From: Bacillota bacterium
Lineage (GTDB): Bacteria; Bacillota; SHA-98; UBA4971
Assembly: GCA_024653485.1 (NCBI GenBank)
Contig: JANLFY010000007.1
Span: forward strand, 1 to 64,000
Length of the DNA: 64,000 nt
Direction of reading: 5' to 3'
Part shown: one piece after another, positions 53,446 through 63,900 of the stretch
Layout of the letters: every line of letters starts with the position of its first letter
How positions within the stretch are numbered: position 1 is the stretch's first letter
Translations under genes and position numbers: made by a program
The notes under the pieces: model-generated
The model's database searches: none
Told to the model about the DNA's origin: nothing
The model's input: only the letters and a program-made list of their open reading frames with translations

Positions 53446-55283
53446 TGCTCTCCCTCCCCGTAGACCTTCCGAACTATGTCGTCGATGTTTCTTGCGATGG
53501 ACACCACGGCCCCGTCGATGTCGTCGGCGTTCGCGTAGGAGGCTGCTTCCTCCACGACCGGCCCGAGGTCGGAAGACGTGAGGCGCGGCAGTCCTCGCCC
53601 AACGCTGTACCAAACCCGTCCCCCCTCGGGACGGGCGTCAGGTATGATCAGAAACACGAGGCCGTTGTTTTGTCGGGGACCTTCACGTGCTCCCAGCATG
53701 AGCCAGCGCCCGTAATGAGTGGACCATTCCGCGGGGTGCCTCACGCCGCGCTGCACGACTATCACGGTTTCCGCGAGGCCGTCGGATCTCAGGGATTCAA
53801 GCGTTTGGTCAGCGGCCTTGACCGCCTCCTGCCCCACGAGGCCATCGGGGTCGACCACCCAGTATCGGTCCAGGGCCGGAAACGGTGGATCGCCCGCAGG
53901 AACGTCGACGTTTTCATCGTACGGCCTCGCGCCTGAGGACGCAGCTGGAGACCTCGCGCCCGCACCAGAGCCCACGGTCGCGCGCGCATCCGGACCCGTG
54001 CTCAAGCCCCCGCCGCGGCATCCCGCTGCGGCTGAAAGGAGCCAGACGCACATGGCGGCCGTCAGGAGCACGCGCACCATGGAGCTGAACTGCAGGATCC
54101 GCACCCTTCCGCCGCTCGCGCAAAGGCCGTCCGTCCGTGGGATCTCGCCCGAGCTCGAGGGCTCCGACACGCCCCGGAGGCGTTCCGCCGCCCCCCGCGA
54201 CGAAGGGGCTGCGCCGTCGAACTTGCGGGCGCAGCCGGCCCCTCCTCCACCCGCGCACGCGCACGCACACGCGCAAGAGACGCACGCGCACGCGCATGAC
54301 ACGCACGCACATCCGATGGAGCGCCCCCCGAACCCGCCACCGCCGCCGGACTTGCGAGGTCCCGAGGAGGCCTGCCTTCCACTCGTCGGCGAGGATCCCG
54401 ACCTCGACCCCCACGCTGACCGGCCCACAGGAGGAATGGGTAGGTAGGTGCCGTAGTATATCCCACGTCTACCTGTATATCCTCCGCGAGAGGCCGCGCC
54501 AAGGATGATCATGGTGAGGACCAGGACCACAGCGATGACGATCAAGACGAATACCGCGGCCGACGCAGCGGATGCTGCCCGATCGGCTCTCTCATCTGCC
54601 GTCCCTGCTCCCCCTGCGTGTGGACCGCGCCTTGCTTGCATGTCTGGAAAGAGGTCGGAAGAGAAAGCGAAAGTCAGCTTGAGACGTTCGCCCGGTTGAA
54701 GCCGAGCGGTCCAGACCACTTCGCCACCGGTCTTCTGAGAGGGCTCCGGCGAGGCATAGAGGAGATCCGCATCATCGCCAGGGTTGTCGAGACGCACTTC
54801 CAGTCGCTCCGTCACGGCGCGGTCATACCAGCCAGGAATGAACACGAAAGTGACGGCGTCGCCCTTGCGGTAGCCCATCCCCTCCTGTCGCACCCGGAAG
54901 GTGAACCTGAAGGTCTCGCCCGCCGAGTACTCGCGGTCTAGATCAACCCTTACCCCACTCCAAGAGCCGAAGTCCGCTCGAGATACTCGTGCTGCTGCTC
55001 CTTCCCCTGAAAGGATCGTGTAACCGTGACCTGGAAGTCCTACGGTGACCCACGGAATACGGCCACCGGTCACCCGCCATTCCTGGGAGTAGTCGGCTAT
55101 CCAGCTTCCGTCCGGTTGCGGGGATATGGTCACGATGTAGTTGAGTATCCGGTATGTGCCGGTATCCTCGGCCGCGAACGCACGACTCGCCACGGCGCCT
55201 GGAAGACCGCCGGGACCGGCCGCGGCGCCGGCGACGCACACCAGCACCATCACAGCGATCGCCCAGAGTGGCGTCTTCGTCAT
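53442..55283 (-). CDS. Membrane protein with Cys-Ala repeat, joined in frame to a TPM-domain lipoprotein
   Basis: Layout of the 613 residues: signal peptide; extracytoplasmic beta-rich domain (about 40-235, DUF2207-like in plan); membrane helix (about 241-263); Gly/Ser linker; a Cys-Ala repeat with ten Cys (residues 325-351, bases 54231-54311); Arg/Ser linker; a second hydrophobic segment with a perfect lipobox, LLSAAAGC, at about 402-422; then a TPM domain (about 460-605). Two proteins that are usually separate appear joined. The internal ATG at 54080 has no ribosome binding site. As one chain, the topology still works, with the Cys repeat in the cytoplasm. The ATG overlaps the radical SAM gene as ATGA. 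Confidence 0.8.
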   Translation of the reverse strand: MTKTPLWAIAVMVLVCVAGAAAGPGGLPGAVASRAFAAEDTGTYRILNYIVTISPQPDGSWIADYSQEWRVTGGRIPWVTVGLPGHGYTILSGEGAAARVSRADFGSWSGVRVDLDREYSAGETFRFTFRVRQEGMGYRKGDAVTFVFIPGWYDRAVTERLEVRLDNPGDDADLLYASPEPSQKTGGEVVWTARLQPGERLKLTFAFSSDLFPDMQARRGPHAGGAGTADERADRAASAASAAVFVLIVIAVVLVLTMIILGAASRGGYTGRRGIYYGTYLPIPPVGRSAWGSRSGSSPTSGRQASSGPRKSGGGGGFGGRSIGCACVSCACACVSCACACACAGGGGAGCARKFDGAAPSSRGAAERLRGVSEPSSSGEIPRTDGLCASGGRVRILQFSSMVRVLLTAAMCVWLLSAAAGCRGGGLSTGPDARATVGSGAGARSPAASSGARPYDENVDVPAGDPPFPALDRYWVVDPDGLVGQEAVKAADQTLESLRSDGLAETVIVVQRGVRHPAEWSTHYGRWLMLGAREGPRQNNGLVFLIIPDARPEGGRVWYSVGRGLPRLTSSDLGPVVEEAASYANADDIDGAVVSIARNIDDIVRKVYGEGEH

Positions 55284-56866
55284 CTCGACCGCCTCCCGTC
55301 TCCGGCTTCCTCTGTGCGCCGTGCGCCGCGTCGCGCGCAGCTCTTTGCGCCGTTCCTTGCGCCGCCTCTGGCGGGGTCTCGCGTGGCGTCACTTGTGCTT
55401 GTATCCCCGGAGCGGCCCTCGTTCGAGCGACCTTCAGGGATGATGCGCGCCACTGCGGCTGGCCTTTGCGGCGACTTGTTCGCGCCGAGCCTTTCCAAGG
55501 GACACCCGCCGCCGCACACCGAGAAGTGCTGGCATTGCTTGCACTCGGACGGGGCGAAGCCGTGCGCTCTGATCCTTCGGGCGAGCGGGTGGTCGAATAT
55601 GCGCTTCCACGGCATGGTGAGAATGTTCCCGAGACCTTCGTCGTGGAGCCACGACTGGCATGGCACGACGACCCCGTCGGGCCTCACGGCCATGTTAGTG
55701 TGGCACGCCGAGCACGATTTCGCTCCGAGGCCCATCGCTACGGGGTTGAGGTCATTGTAGCACGTCGGTGTGAACCAATTGAACTCCAGACCGAGCCCTT
55801 CCGCGATCGCTGCGGCGTTTGCAAGCACCGACGCAAGGTCGCGCGTCTTCAGGGCTTCGGGATGTCCTACGCCACGTCCGGCAGGGATGAGCGTGTTGCA
55901 CCCGACGTACCTCACGCCTCTGGACGCAAGGAATCTGAGGAGATCGGGAAACCCCTCGGCGTTGGATCTCGTCAGCGTCGTGTTGGTTGAGACGTACATG
56001 CCCTCGCCCAGGGCCGCCTCGATACCTGCTACCGTTTCCTTCCATGCGCCTTGCGAGCCGACGATGGACTCGTGCACCGCGGGATCGGCGGATTCTATGC
56101 TGACCTGCACGTAATCCAAGCTGGCCGCTTTGAGCTTCGATGCGAGCCTGGCCAGCGCCCTGCCGTTGGTGATGAGGCCCGTCACGAACTTCTCGGCGTA
56201 GCGCACGAGCTCCACAAGGTCGGGCCTCATCGTGGGCTCGCCCCCGGTGAAGTTCACCATGGGGACCCCAGCGTTCCACAACCTATCGAGCACGCGCTTC
56301 CACGACTCAGCATCGAGTTCTCGAACTGCCGGCATGTCTGCAGCGTAGCACCAGGCGCACGCGTTCTGGCATCCTGAGACGCCCATGGACGAGATCATCA
56401 GATCCATGCGCGCGGGCGCCCGCCACTCCATCTCCGTCATCACGCGACCGGGAACGCCGCGGTCTTTCGGACACGCGCCTCGCGCAAGCTCGACGATCAG
56501 CCCGTATAAGTAATCGATGTCCTCTTCCACCTCGGCAAGGGGCACCCTCGGATACAACGTGCGAACTCGCCCAGCCGTCTCGCGTTTGACCTCGTCCCAG
56601 GCTTGCCTGGACACCTCCGCTCCCGGTCTGGTGCCCTCCTGCGCGACCTCCATCAGAGCTTGCACTATGTCGGCGTTGCTCTCGTCCAGGAGCAGGAGCT
56701 GGCTGCCGTTTATCCACAAGAGGTTTCTGGGTCGTCTTGCGAAGGCCGGCACCACCGGCCCGCCCGCGCGCCTGAGATGGAGGCGGATCACGCCCGGCCC
56801 CTCCGGGTCAATCGTTATGTGGAACATCCCGGGCGCCCTGGAAAATCGGCGGAGTCTTCCAGCCAA
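55280..56866 (-). CDS. Radical SAM/SPASM domain protein
   Basis: The N-terminal ~130 residues are unassigned. They are followed by a radical SAM domain with cluster motif CQNACAWC, a NFTGGEPTMRPDLVELV segment, and a SPASM-type Cys-rich end (CSACH, CQSW, CKQCQHFSVCGGGCPLE). SPASM enzymes bind extra iron-sulfur clusters and often modify ribosomal peptides or proteins. TTG 56866 is chosen because AAAGGAGG lies 7 nt upstream; ATGs further up (57004, 56944) have poor sites. The tail is Arg/Ala-rich. Its stop overlaps the start of the Cys-Ala-repeat gene, making that protein the first candidate substrate. Confidence 0.9.
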   Translation of the reverse strand: MAGRLRRFSRAPGMFHITIDPEGPGVIRLHLRRAGGPVVPAFARRPRNLLWINGSQLLLLDESNADIVQALMEVAQEGTRPGAEVSRQAWDEVKRETAGRVRTLYPRVPLAEVEEDIDYLYGLIVELARGACPKDRGVPGRVMTEMEWRAPARMDLMISSMGVSGCQNACAWCYAADMPAVRELDAESWKRVLDRLWNAGVPMVNFTGGEPTMRPDLVELVRYAEKFVTGLITNGRALARLASKLKAASLDYVQVSIESADPAVHESIVGSQGAWKETVAGIEAALGEGMYVSTNTTLTRSNAEGFPDLLRFLASRGVRYVGCNTLIPAGRGVGHPEALKTRDLASVLANAAAIAEGLGLEFNWFTPTCYNDLNPVAMGLGAKSCSACHTNMAVRPDGVVVPCQSWLHDEGLGNILTMPWKRIFDHPLARRIRAHGFAPSECKQCQHFSVCGGGCPLERLGANKSPQRPAAVARIIPEGRSNEGRSGDTSTSDATRDPARGGARNGAKSCARRGARRTEEAGDGRRSR

Positions 56867-57189
56867 CCGACTCCCTCCTTTCTGGATCAGAATGACGCAA
56901 TTGGCGCCGCGAGTCAAGGGCAAATCGCCCTCGTCCTCCGCCATCGCCTCACGAGACCGCGATATCCCAAGGTGAAGGATTTTGTGGAGCCACAAGGAAA
57001 ACATAATCTAAGACGCCAATCTCAGGCGACTCTGCCAGGAAACATCTTGGGGCCGTGCGGATTCGGCGCGGGGTCGAGCGCAACGGCTTGGTTACTTGAC
57101 CGAATGGCGAGACGAAATGCAGCAACGCGGGGTTCGCGAGTGCATAGCCAGCCGGTCGGGATTACGAGGGTGGAGAGAGGTGCGGCGTT
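56867..57189. promoter_or_regulatory. Divergent promoter region between the radical SAM gene and addB
   Basis: These 323 nt should hold promoters for both directions. TTGTGG (56982-56987) and CCACAA (56990-56995) form a perfect inverted repeat with a 2-bp gap, a possible operator. Slightly AT-richer sequence follows at 56996-57012. No -35/-10 pair was clear. Confidence 0.4.
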
Positions 57190-60100
57190 GTGAGCCTCAG
57201 GTTCGTCATCGGGCGGGCGGGGACGGGGAAGACCGCGTTGTGCTTGGATGAAGTCCGCGCGGCCCTTCGCGAGGCGCCGTGCGGCCCTCCCATGATTCTC
57301 CTCGTCCCGGAACAGGCTACTTTCCAAGTTGAGCGCGCCCTCGTGAACACCCCCGACCTCCCGGGTTTCATGAGAGTCCACGTACTGAGCTTCAAGAGAC
57401 TTGCCGGGAGGCTGCTCCAAGAGCTCGGCGGCGGGGCGCGCCGTGAGATCGGCGAGCTCGGCAAGCTGATGGTTCTGCGTTCGCTCGTGCTGGAGAGATC
57501 GAACGAGCTCTCCATTCTTGCGGCAGGGGCTCGCCGGTACGGATTGGCAGAATGTCTCGCAGGCGCCCTCAAGGAGCTCACGATGTACGGAGTCGGTCCC
57601 GCGGACCTTGAGGCGGGCGCTGCAAAGCTCGAGCGAGAGGGCCGCGGCGCGACAGCCCTGGCCCTCAAGCTGAGAGACCTCGCGTTGATTGCAAGGGCGT
57701 ACCGCGAGTACCTCGGCGAGAGGTTCCAGGATCCGGACGATCACCTCTCGGTGGCCGCCGAGAAGGTGTCACGCTCCTCTTTGACCAGGGGCTCCCTGGT
57801 GTGGGTGGACGGGTTCAGGGATTTCACGCCACAGCAATACTCCATCCTTGAGGCTCTTCTGCCTGTGGCGAGCCGAGTCAGCGTGGCGCTGTGTTTGGAC
57901 CCGAAGACCATGGGCCGACCGACCCACGATACGGAGCTCTTCCTTCCGACGCTGGAGACGCACCGGAAGCTGACAGAACTTGCGCGGAGACTGTCCGTCG
58001 AGATCGAAGATCCCGTAATCCTTTCGGACTCTGACTCCTGTGGCGGGAGCGTCTCCTACCGCGGACCAGGCATCGCCGTCTCTTGCGACGTCAAGACGCT
58101 GTGCGGTAACGAGATCGGAGCTCAGCGCGCCGCCGCGCCGGGATCGAGTGCGCCCCACAGCGGCGCTGGCACATCCGAGTGCCACCAGCCCGGCACCGGA
58201 AAGCGCTCCGCGCCTCTTCAGCATCTTGAGCGAGAGTTTGGAACAAGACGCCCGTCACCGTTCGATGGGGAGCCCGATGGTGTGCGCCTCGTAGCCGCGG
58301 CGAACCCTCGCGCGGAGGTGCAGGCAGCGGCGCGCGAGATCCTCAGGCTCGTACGTGAGGAAGGCATGAGGTTCAGAGACATAGGAGTGATAGTGGCAGG
58401 CCTCGAGACGTACCACGACTTGATTCAGCCGATCTTCAGGGACCACGGCATACCGTTCTTCATAGATCGCAGGCGCCCGGTTGGCCATCATCCCCTTGTG
58501 GAGCTCATCAGGTCCGCGCTGGACGTCGTGTGCGACGGGTGGTCCTACGATTCAGTGTTCCGATATCTCAAGACCGACCTCGTTCCTGTCTCTCGCCACG
58601 AGGTGGATCTCCTCGAGAACTACGTGCTCGCACGAGGCATCCGGGGCAAGCGGTGGCTTGACCCGCGGCCATGGAAGTATCGGCGCGCCCCTGGCCTCGA
58701 GACACCGGGGGACGCCGAGGATGACGTGTCACCCTGCCCGGAAGATGAAGAGATGACACGCCTCATAGACGAGTCTCGTTTGAAAGCCACTTCTGCCCTC
58801 CGCGCGTTCCACGGCAAGGTCGCTGGCGACTCAGGGAGAGGAAGAGGAGAGGAACAAGCTGCGGCGAATGTCGGCGTGGGCGAGGCGAGACGTGTGCGCG
58901 ACATGGCAAGAGCCCTTTTCGAACTGCTGACCGATCTAGGTGTGCGTGCACGACTGGAACAGTGGACGAAGGAGGCAGCGGAGTCGGGCGACGTCGAGGC
59001 TGCACGGGAACACCAACAGGTATGGAATGCAGTCATTGGCCTGCTCGACGAGGCCGTGGAGGCCCTAGGGGAACAAGCCGTTGACGCGCCGGCGTTCCGG
59101 GAACTGATCGAAGCGGGGCTCGAAGGCATGACGCTCGGCTTGATACCCCCCGCCCTGGATCAGGTGATCGTCGGATCCGTGGAGAGGTCGAGGCACTCGG
59201 GCCTGCGTGCGGCCTTCGTTATCGGGGCGACGTACGATGCCTTCCCGCGGCGTGTGTCTGAGGAGACCATGTTCTCCGACTACGAGCGAGAGAGGCTTGG
59301 CGATAAGGGCCTCATTCTCGCGCCTAGCAGCCGGGTCGCGCAGTTTCACGAGCAGTACAACGTGTATGTGGCTCTCACTAGGGCGCGCGAACGCCTTTGG
59401 GTGAGCTACCCGATGGCAGACGGCGAAGGACGCGCGATCCGCCCTTCGCCGGTCAGGGCCCAGCTCAAGGCGATGTTCCCGAAGCTGGTCGAGGAGTTCG
59501 CATCTGACGAACTGCCTTCCTCACCACAGGAGGTCCTCGACGCCATCACATCTATCAAATCAGATGAGCGGGCGGCCGCATCAGAGGAGCGGGCGGCCGC
59601 CATGATAGTCCGCCACTTCCGCACTCCTCTCGCGCCGCCGGTCTCGGGGGACGCCTGCACGGCAGCTGGGGGCGCAGCTGGGTGTGGAGATGATTTCTGG
59701 CTGGACCTGTACGAGTGGCTCGTCGAGGACCCGGACCGCCGAGCGCGGGCCTTGAACGTGCTCAGGAGCCTCTCGTTTACGAACCACGTCGAGAAGCTGG
59801 ACGCATCCACGGCGCGAGCCCTTTATCCCGATTCCATGTGGACCAGCGTCTCGCGGTTGGAGGCTTTCGCGCGCTGCCCGTTCGCCCATTTCGCCGGAAA
59901 TGTCCTGGGCCTGACGGAGCGGGAACTCTTCAAGTTAGAGCCCCCAGGCATGGGAACCTTCATTCACGAAGCCCTCCGCAGGCTCGTTGACGGTCTGGGG
60001 GACGAGCGTGGGCTTGCAGACATGAGCGACAACGAGATAGAGGCGCGAGTCGGGCAAATAGTGGAGAAGCTCGCCCCGAGCCTCCAAGACGAAATTCTGC

Positions 60101-60993
60101 GGTCATCCGCGAGGTACCGTTATATCGAAAGGGTCCTGACCAGGATTCTCAAGCGTTCGGCGATGGTCCTGCGAGAGCACGCGAGGCGCAGCGAGTTCAG
60201 GTCGATCAGGCGTGAGCTGGTGTTCGGCCGCGACGGCGACGGCGACGGACGCCATACCATTCCTTGCCTAGCTATAGACGTCGGAGACGGCCGGCGCGTT
60301 TCACTTGCAGGACGGATAGACAGGGTGGACTTGGCAAAGACCGAGGGCGCGTCCTATCTGCGGGTCATCGATTACAAGAGTGGACAGCGCTCCTTCGACC
60401 TTTCCGACGTATACTACGGTCTCGCTCTTCAGCTCCTGGTGTACCTCGCGGTCATCGAGGAGCATTCGACCAGGCTCGCGGACGTGCCCGCCGAGCCGGC
60501 CGGGGCGTTCTACTTTCCCACGGTCGATCCGATCATCAGCGCACCTGAACCCTTGGACCACGAAGCGCTCGAGAAAAAGCGGCGACGTAAACTCAGGATG
60601 GCCGGTCTCATCGTGGGCGATGCATACGTGGTGAGGCTCATGGACGCCGAGGTCCAGGGCGTCTCGGATATCGTGACGGCCCGGCTTACAAGGGACGGGG
60701 AGGTTGCGAAGGGCTCTCGAAACAGCGTGATCGACCGCGACAAGTACAGAGTCCTGCGCGAGTTCCTTCTCGCCAAGGTGAGGGAGCTCTCGTCGAGGAT
60801 AATGTCGGGGGAGGTCTCGCCGAGGCCCTACAGACGGGGCAAGCTCAGAGCGTGTCAGAGATGCAGCTTCAAGCCGGTGTGCGGCTTCGACGTCCTCGTG
60901 CCCGGCAACGAGTACAGGGCCGTCATCCGCCTGAAAGACGACGAGTTCTGGGCGGCGGTTGAGAGCGGGCTTTCTGGAGGGACGATGTCATGA
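57190..60993 (+). CDS. addB: ATP-dependent helicase/nuclease subunit B (AddB)
   Basis: AddB is the Chi-recognising, nuclease-bearing partner of AddA in double-strand-break end resection. The 1267-residue protein has the N-terminal GRAGTGKT Walker-like motif, the degenerate helicase core, and a C-terminal RecB-type nuclease with VIDYKSGQRSFDLSD and GLALQLLVYL. Four Cys of the iron-sulfur clamp are split between FARCPFAHF and CQRCSFKPVCGFD. A Gly/Ser/Ala-rich insert of about 45 residues occurs near 58090-58240. The GTG start follows AGAGAGG at about 9-12 nt. Its TGA overlaps the addA ATG. Confidence 0.96.
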   Translation: MSLRFVIGRAGTGKTALCLDEVRAALREAPCGPPMILLVPEQATFQVERALVNTPDLPGFMRVHVLSFKRLAGRLLQELGGGARREIGELGKLMVLRSLVLERSNELSILAAGARRYGLAECLAGALKELTMYGVGPADLEAGAAKLEREGRGATALALKLRDLALIARAYREYLGERFQDPDDHLSVAAEKVSRSSLTRGSLVWVDGFRDFTPQQYSILEALLPVASRVSVALCLDPKTMGRPTHDTELFLPTLETHRKLTELARRLSVEIEDPVILSDSDSCGGSVSYRGPGIAVSCDVKTLCGNEIGAQRAAAPGSSAPHSGAGTSECHQPGTGKRSAPLQHLEREFGTRRPSPFDGEPDGVRLVAAANPRAEVQAAAREILRLVREEGMRFRDIGVIVAGLETYHDLIQPIFRDHGIPFFIDRRRPVGHHPLVELIRSALDVVCDGWSYDSVFRYLKTDLVPVSRHEVDLLENYVLARGIRGKRWLDPRPWKYRRAPGLETPGDAEDDVSPCPEDEEMTRLIDESRLKATSALRAFHGKVAGDSGRGRGEEQAAANVGVGEARRVRDMARALFELLTDLGVRARLEQWTKEAAESGDVEAAREHQQVWNAVIGLLDEAVEALGEQAVDAPAFRELIEAGLEGMTLGLIPPALDQVIVGSVERSRHSGLRAAFVIGATYDAFPRRVSEETMFSDYERERLGDKGLILAPSSRVAQFHEQYNVYVALTRARERLWVSYPMADGEGRAIRPSPVRAQLKAMFPKLVEEFASDELPSSPQEVLDAITSIKSDERAAASEERAAAMIVRHFRTPLAPPVSGDACTAAGGAAGCGDDFWLDLYEWLVEDPDRRARALNVLRSLSFTNHVEKLDASTARALYPDSMWTSVSRLEAFARCPFAHFAGNVLGLTERELFKLEPPGMGTFIHEALRRLVDGLGDERGLADMSDNEIEARVGQIVEKLAPSLQDEILRSSARYRYIERVLTRILKRSAMVLREHARRSEFRSIRRELVFGRDGDGDGRHTIPCLAIDVGDGRRVSLAGRIDRVDLAKTEGASYLRVIDYKSGQRSFDLSDVYYGLALQLLVYLAVIEEHSTRLADVPAEPAGAFYFPTVDPIISAPEPLDHEALEKKRRRKLRMAGLIVGDAYVVRLMDAEVQGVSDIVTARLTRDGEVAKGSRNSVIDRDKYRVLREFLLAKVRELSSRIMSGEVSPRPYRRGKLRACQRCSFKPVCGFDVLVPGNEYRAVIRLKDDEFWAAVESGLSGGTMS

Positions 60994-63900
60994 CCGCTGC
61001 GGCCGAGGCCGTGGAGAGCCTTGTGGAGAAAAGCACTGTCTGGACAGCGGAGCAGTGGGAGGCCATAATCGCACGGGGACGTAACCTCCTTGTATCAGCG
61101 GCTGCCGGTTCAGGCAAGACGTCTGTCTTGGTGCAACGGATCGTCGAGCTCGTGACTGACGGCGAGCGGCCGGTGGACATCGACAGACTTCTCGTGGTTA
61201 CGTTCACCGAATCCGCTGCGTCTGAAATGCGAGAACGAATCACCGCCGCCTTGGATGACCTACTTGTGAGAGACTCCGGATGCGACGCGGCGAGGCTCGC
61301 ACGGCAACTCGCCCTCGTCAAGAAGGCTGACATATCCACGGTCCACTCGTTTTGCCACAAAGTAGTGCGCCAGCACTTCTACCGCCTGGACATCGACCCC
61401 ACTTTCCGCGTCATGGACGAAGTGGAGGCCGCCCTCATGCGCCTCGAGGTGGCGGATGAGTTGTTCGAGGAAGGTTACGCGAACAAGGCGAGCGGGCGAT
61501 TCATCGACCTCGTGGACGCGTACGGCGGCGCCCGCGGGGATGAGGCCCTGCGGGACCTCGTGATCCGCGTATATGACCGCTCTCGCGGCCAGCCGAGACC
61601 TGATTGGTGGTTCGACAGAATCACCAAAGCTTTTGTCATAGAACCTGGGGCGTGCGTGGACGCGCTTCCGTGGACCGCTGTGGTCCTCAAGTCTGTCTTG
61701 CGCGACCTCGAGAGGGCCCGTCGCCTCCTCAGCCGCGCTCTCGAGCTTGCGGGTTCACCGGGAGGGCCGAGCGCGTACGGCGCTGCGTTGCAGGGAGACC
61801 TGTGCGCGTGCTCGAGAATTCTGGAGGCCGCACGTCAGGGCGGATTTGAGGGGCTCTACGAGGCCTTTACCGGATTTGCTTTCGAGAAGACCCCGCGCGT
61901 GAGGGCGGGCTCCTGCGACGGAGCGCTCAAGGCGAGGGTGAAGGCCCTTCGCGACGAGGCGAAGAAGCTCATAGTAGCGGCGAGGGACACGTACTTCTCC
62001 CGTCCACCGGAGGATCTCGTTGCCGATCTCCGAAGAACTGCTCCGCTAATGGAAGAACTCGTGAGGATCGTGAGGGAGTTCTCGAGGAGATACGCAGAGG
62101 CAAAACGCGCCCGCGGCCTGGCCGATTTCTCAGACCTCGAGCACCTGTGCCTCCAAGCGTTGGGTGCCTGGGACGAGGCGAAAGGCCGGTTTGAGCCTTC
62201 GGACATCGCTCGCGAGCTGGCCGAGAGGTATGAGGAGGTCCTCGTGGACGAATACCAGGACATCAACCCGGTTCAGGACGCCATCATTTCTCTGGTCTCG
62301 CGAGGCGACAACACGTTCATGGTCGGTGACGTGAAGCAGAGCATTTACGGGTTCCGCCTTGCGGAGCCGTGTCTGTTCGCGGAGAAGTACCGGGCGTACT
62401 CAAGTTCAACTTCGGATTGCGGGCGCAGGATAGATCTCTCGAAGAACTTCCGGAGCAGGAAGGCGATCGTGGATGCAGTGAACTTCGTGTTCCGGCAGGT
62501 GTTCTCGGAGGATCTTGCCGGGATCTCTTACGACCGCTCTGCAGAGCTTTCGTACGGTGCGGATTTCCCCGATGACGGTGGCGCGGTCGATGCTCCTGTT
62601 GAGCTTCACATCATCGACACGAAGGGCGGCTTCGCTCACGGGACGGACGCCGCCGAAGATTCGAATTCTGAAGAGACGGGCGTGCGGCGCAGTCCGCAAG
62701 CCCCTCTGCCGGTTGAAAGCGCCGCAGGCGGAGAGGGGGTGGCGCCGGAGGAAAACGCGGGAGAGGACACTGACACGGGAGAGGCCGATGAGCCCGAAAC
62801 TCCATGGAACGAGCGAGGGAGCGAGCGGAGAGGCGAAGGCGAGCCCACGCTGGAGGAAGCCGAAAACCTCGAGCTCGAGGGCCGTCTAATCGCAAACCGG
62901 ATCTCGAGGATGGTGCGGGGCGCGCCTGATGCACCGGGACCGGAGTTCAGGGTCTGGGATAGGAGGGCGAAAGCGTACCGACCGGTATCCTATCGGGACA
63001 TCGTCGTGCTCATGAGAGTTACCCGGCATCGCGCCAACCTCCTCCTCGAGGTGTTCAGACAGGCGGGCGTGCCCGCGTACGCGGAGCTTGGCACCGGGTA
63101 TTTCGAGGCGACTGAGGTAGAGGTCATGCTTTCGCTGCTTAGGGTGATAGACAACCCGATGCAGGACATCCCGCTGGCCGCTGTGTTGAGGTCTCCGATA
63201 GGCGGGTTTACCGCTGACGACCTCGCGCGCATCCGGATGTGTAGGCGCGACGAAGACTTCTATTCCGCGCTCAAGGCCGCGAGCGAGCACGGGACCGTCC
63301 AACCCGCTGAAGACGGTGCGAGCCCAGCCGTCTGTCCCGAAGACCTTGTGGAGAGGATCCGCAGGTTCCTTGGAGACCTGGAGCGCTGGCGGACCTTGGC
63401 CAGAAGAGTGCCCTTGTCGACTCTCATCTGGACCCTGTATCGAGAGACCAGGTACCTTGACTTCGTGGGCGGTATGCCCGGGGGGGCGCAGCGTCAGGCG
63501 AACCTCAGAGCACTTCACGAGCGGGCAAGGCAGTTCGACAAGTTCTCGCGGCAAGGGTTGTTCAGATTCCTGAGGTTCGTGGAGAGGCTTCGGGATGCGG
63601 AAGGCGATCTAGGCACCGCGCGGGCGCTTGGTGAAGCGGAGGATGTGGTCAGGATCATGAGCGTCCACAAGAGCAAGGGTCTGGAATTCCCGGTGGTGTT
63701 CGTGGCCGACCTAGGCAAGGAGCTCAATTTGAGGGACACCGTGGGCGACGTGCTTCTTCACGCCGACGCGGGGCTGGGGCCCGTTTTCTACGATGCGGAC
63801 CGCAGGATGAAGTACCCGACCCTCGCTCACCATGCCACCAGAGAGCGGGTGAGGCTGGACGCGCTTGCGGAGGAGATGCGCATCTTGTACGTAGCGATGA

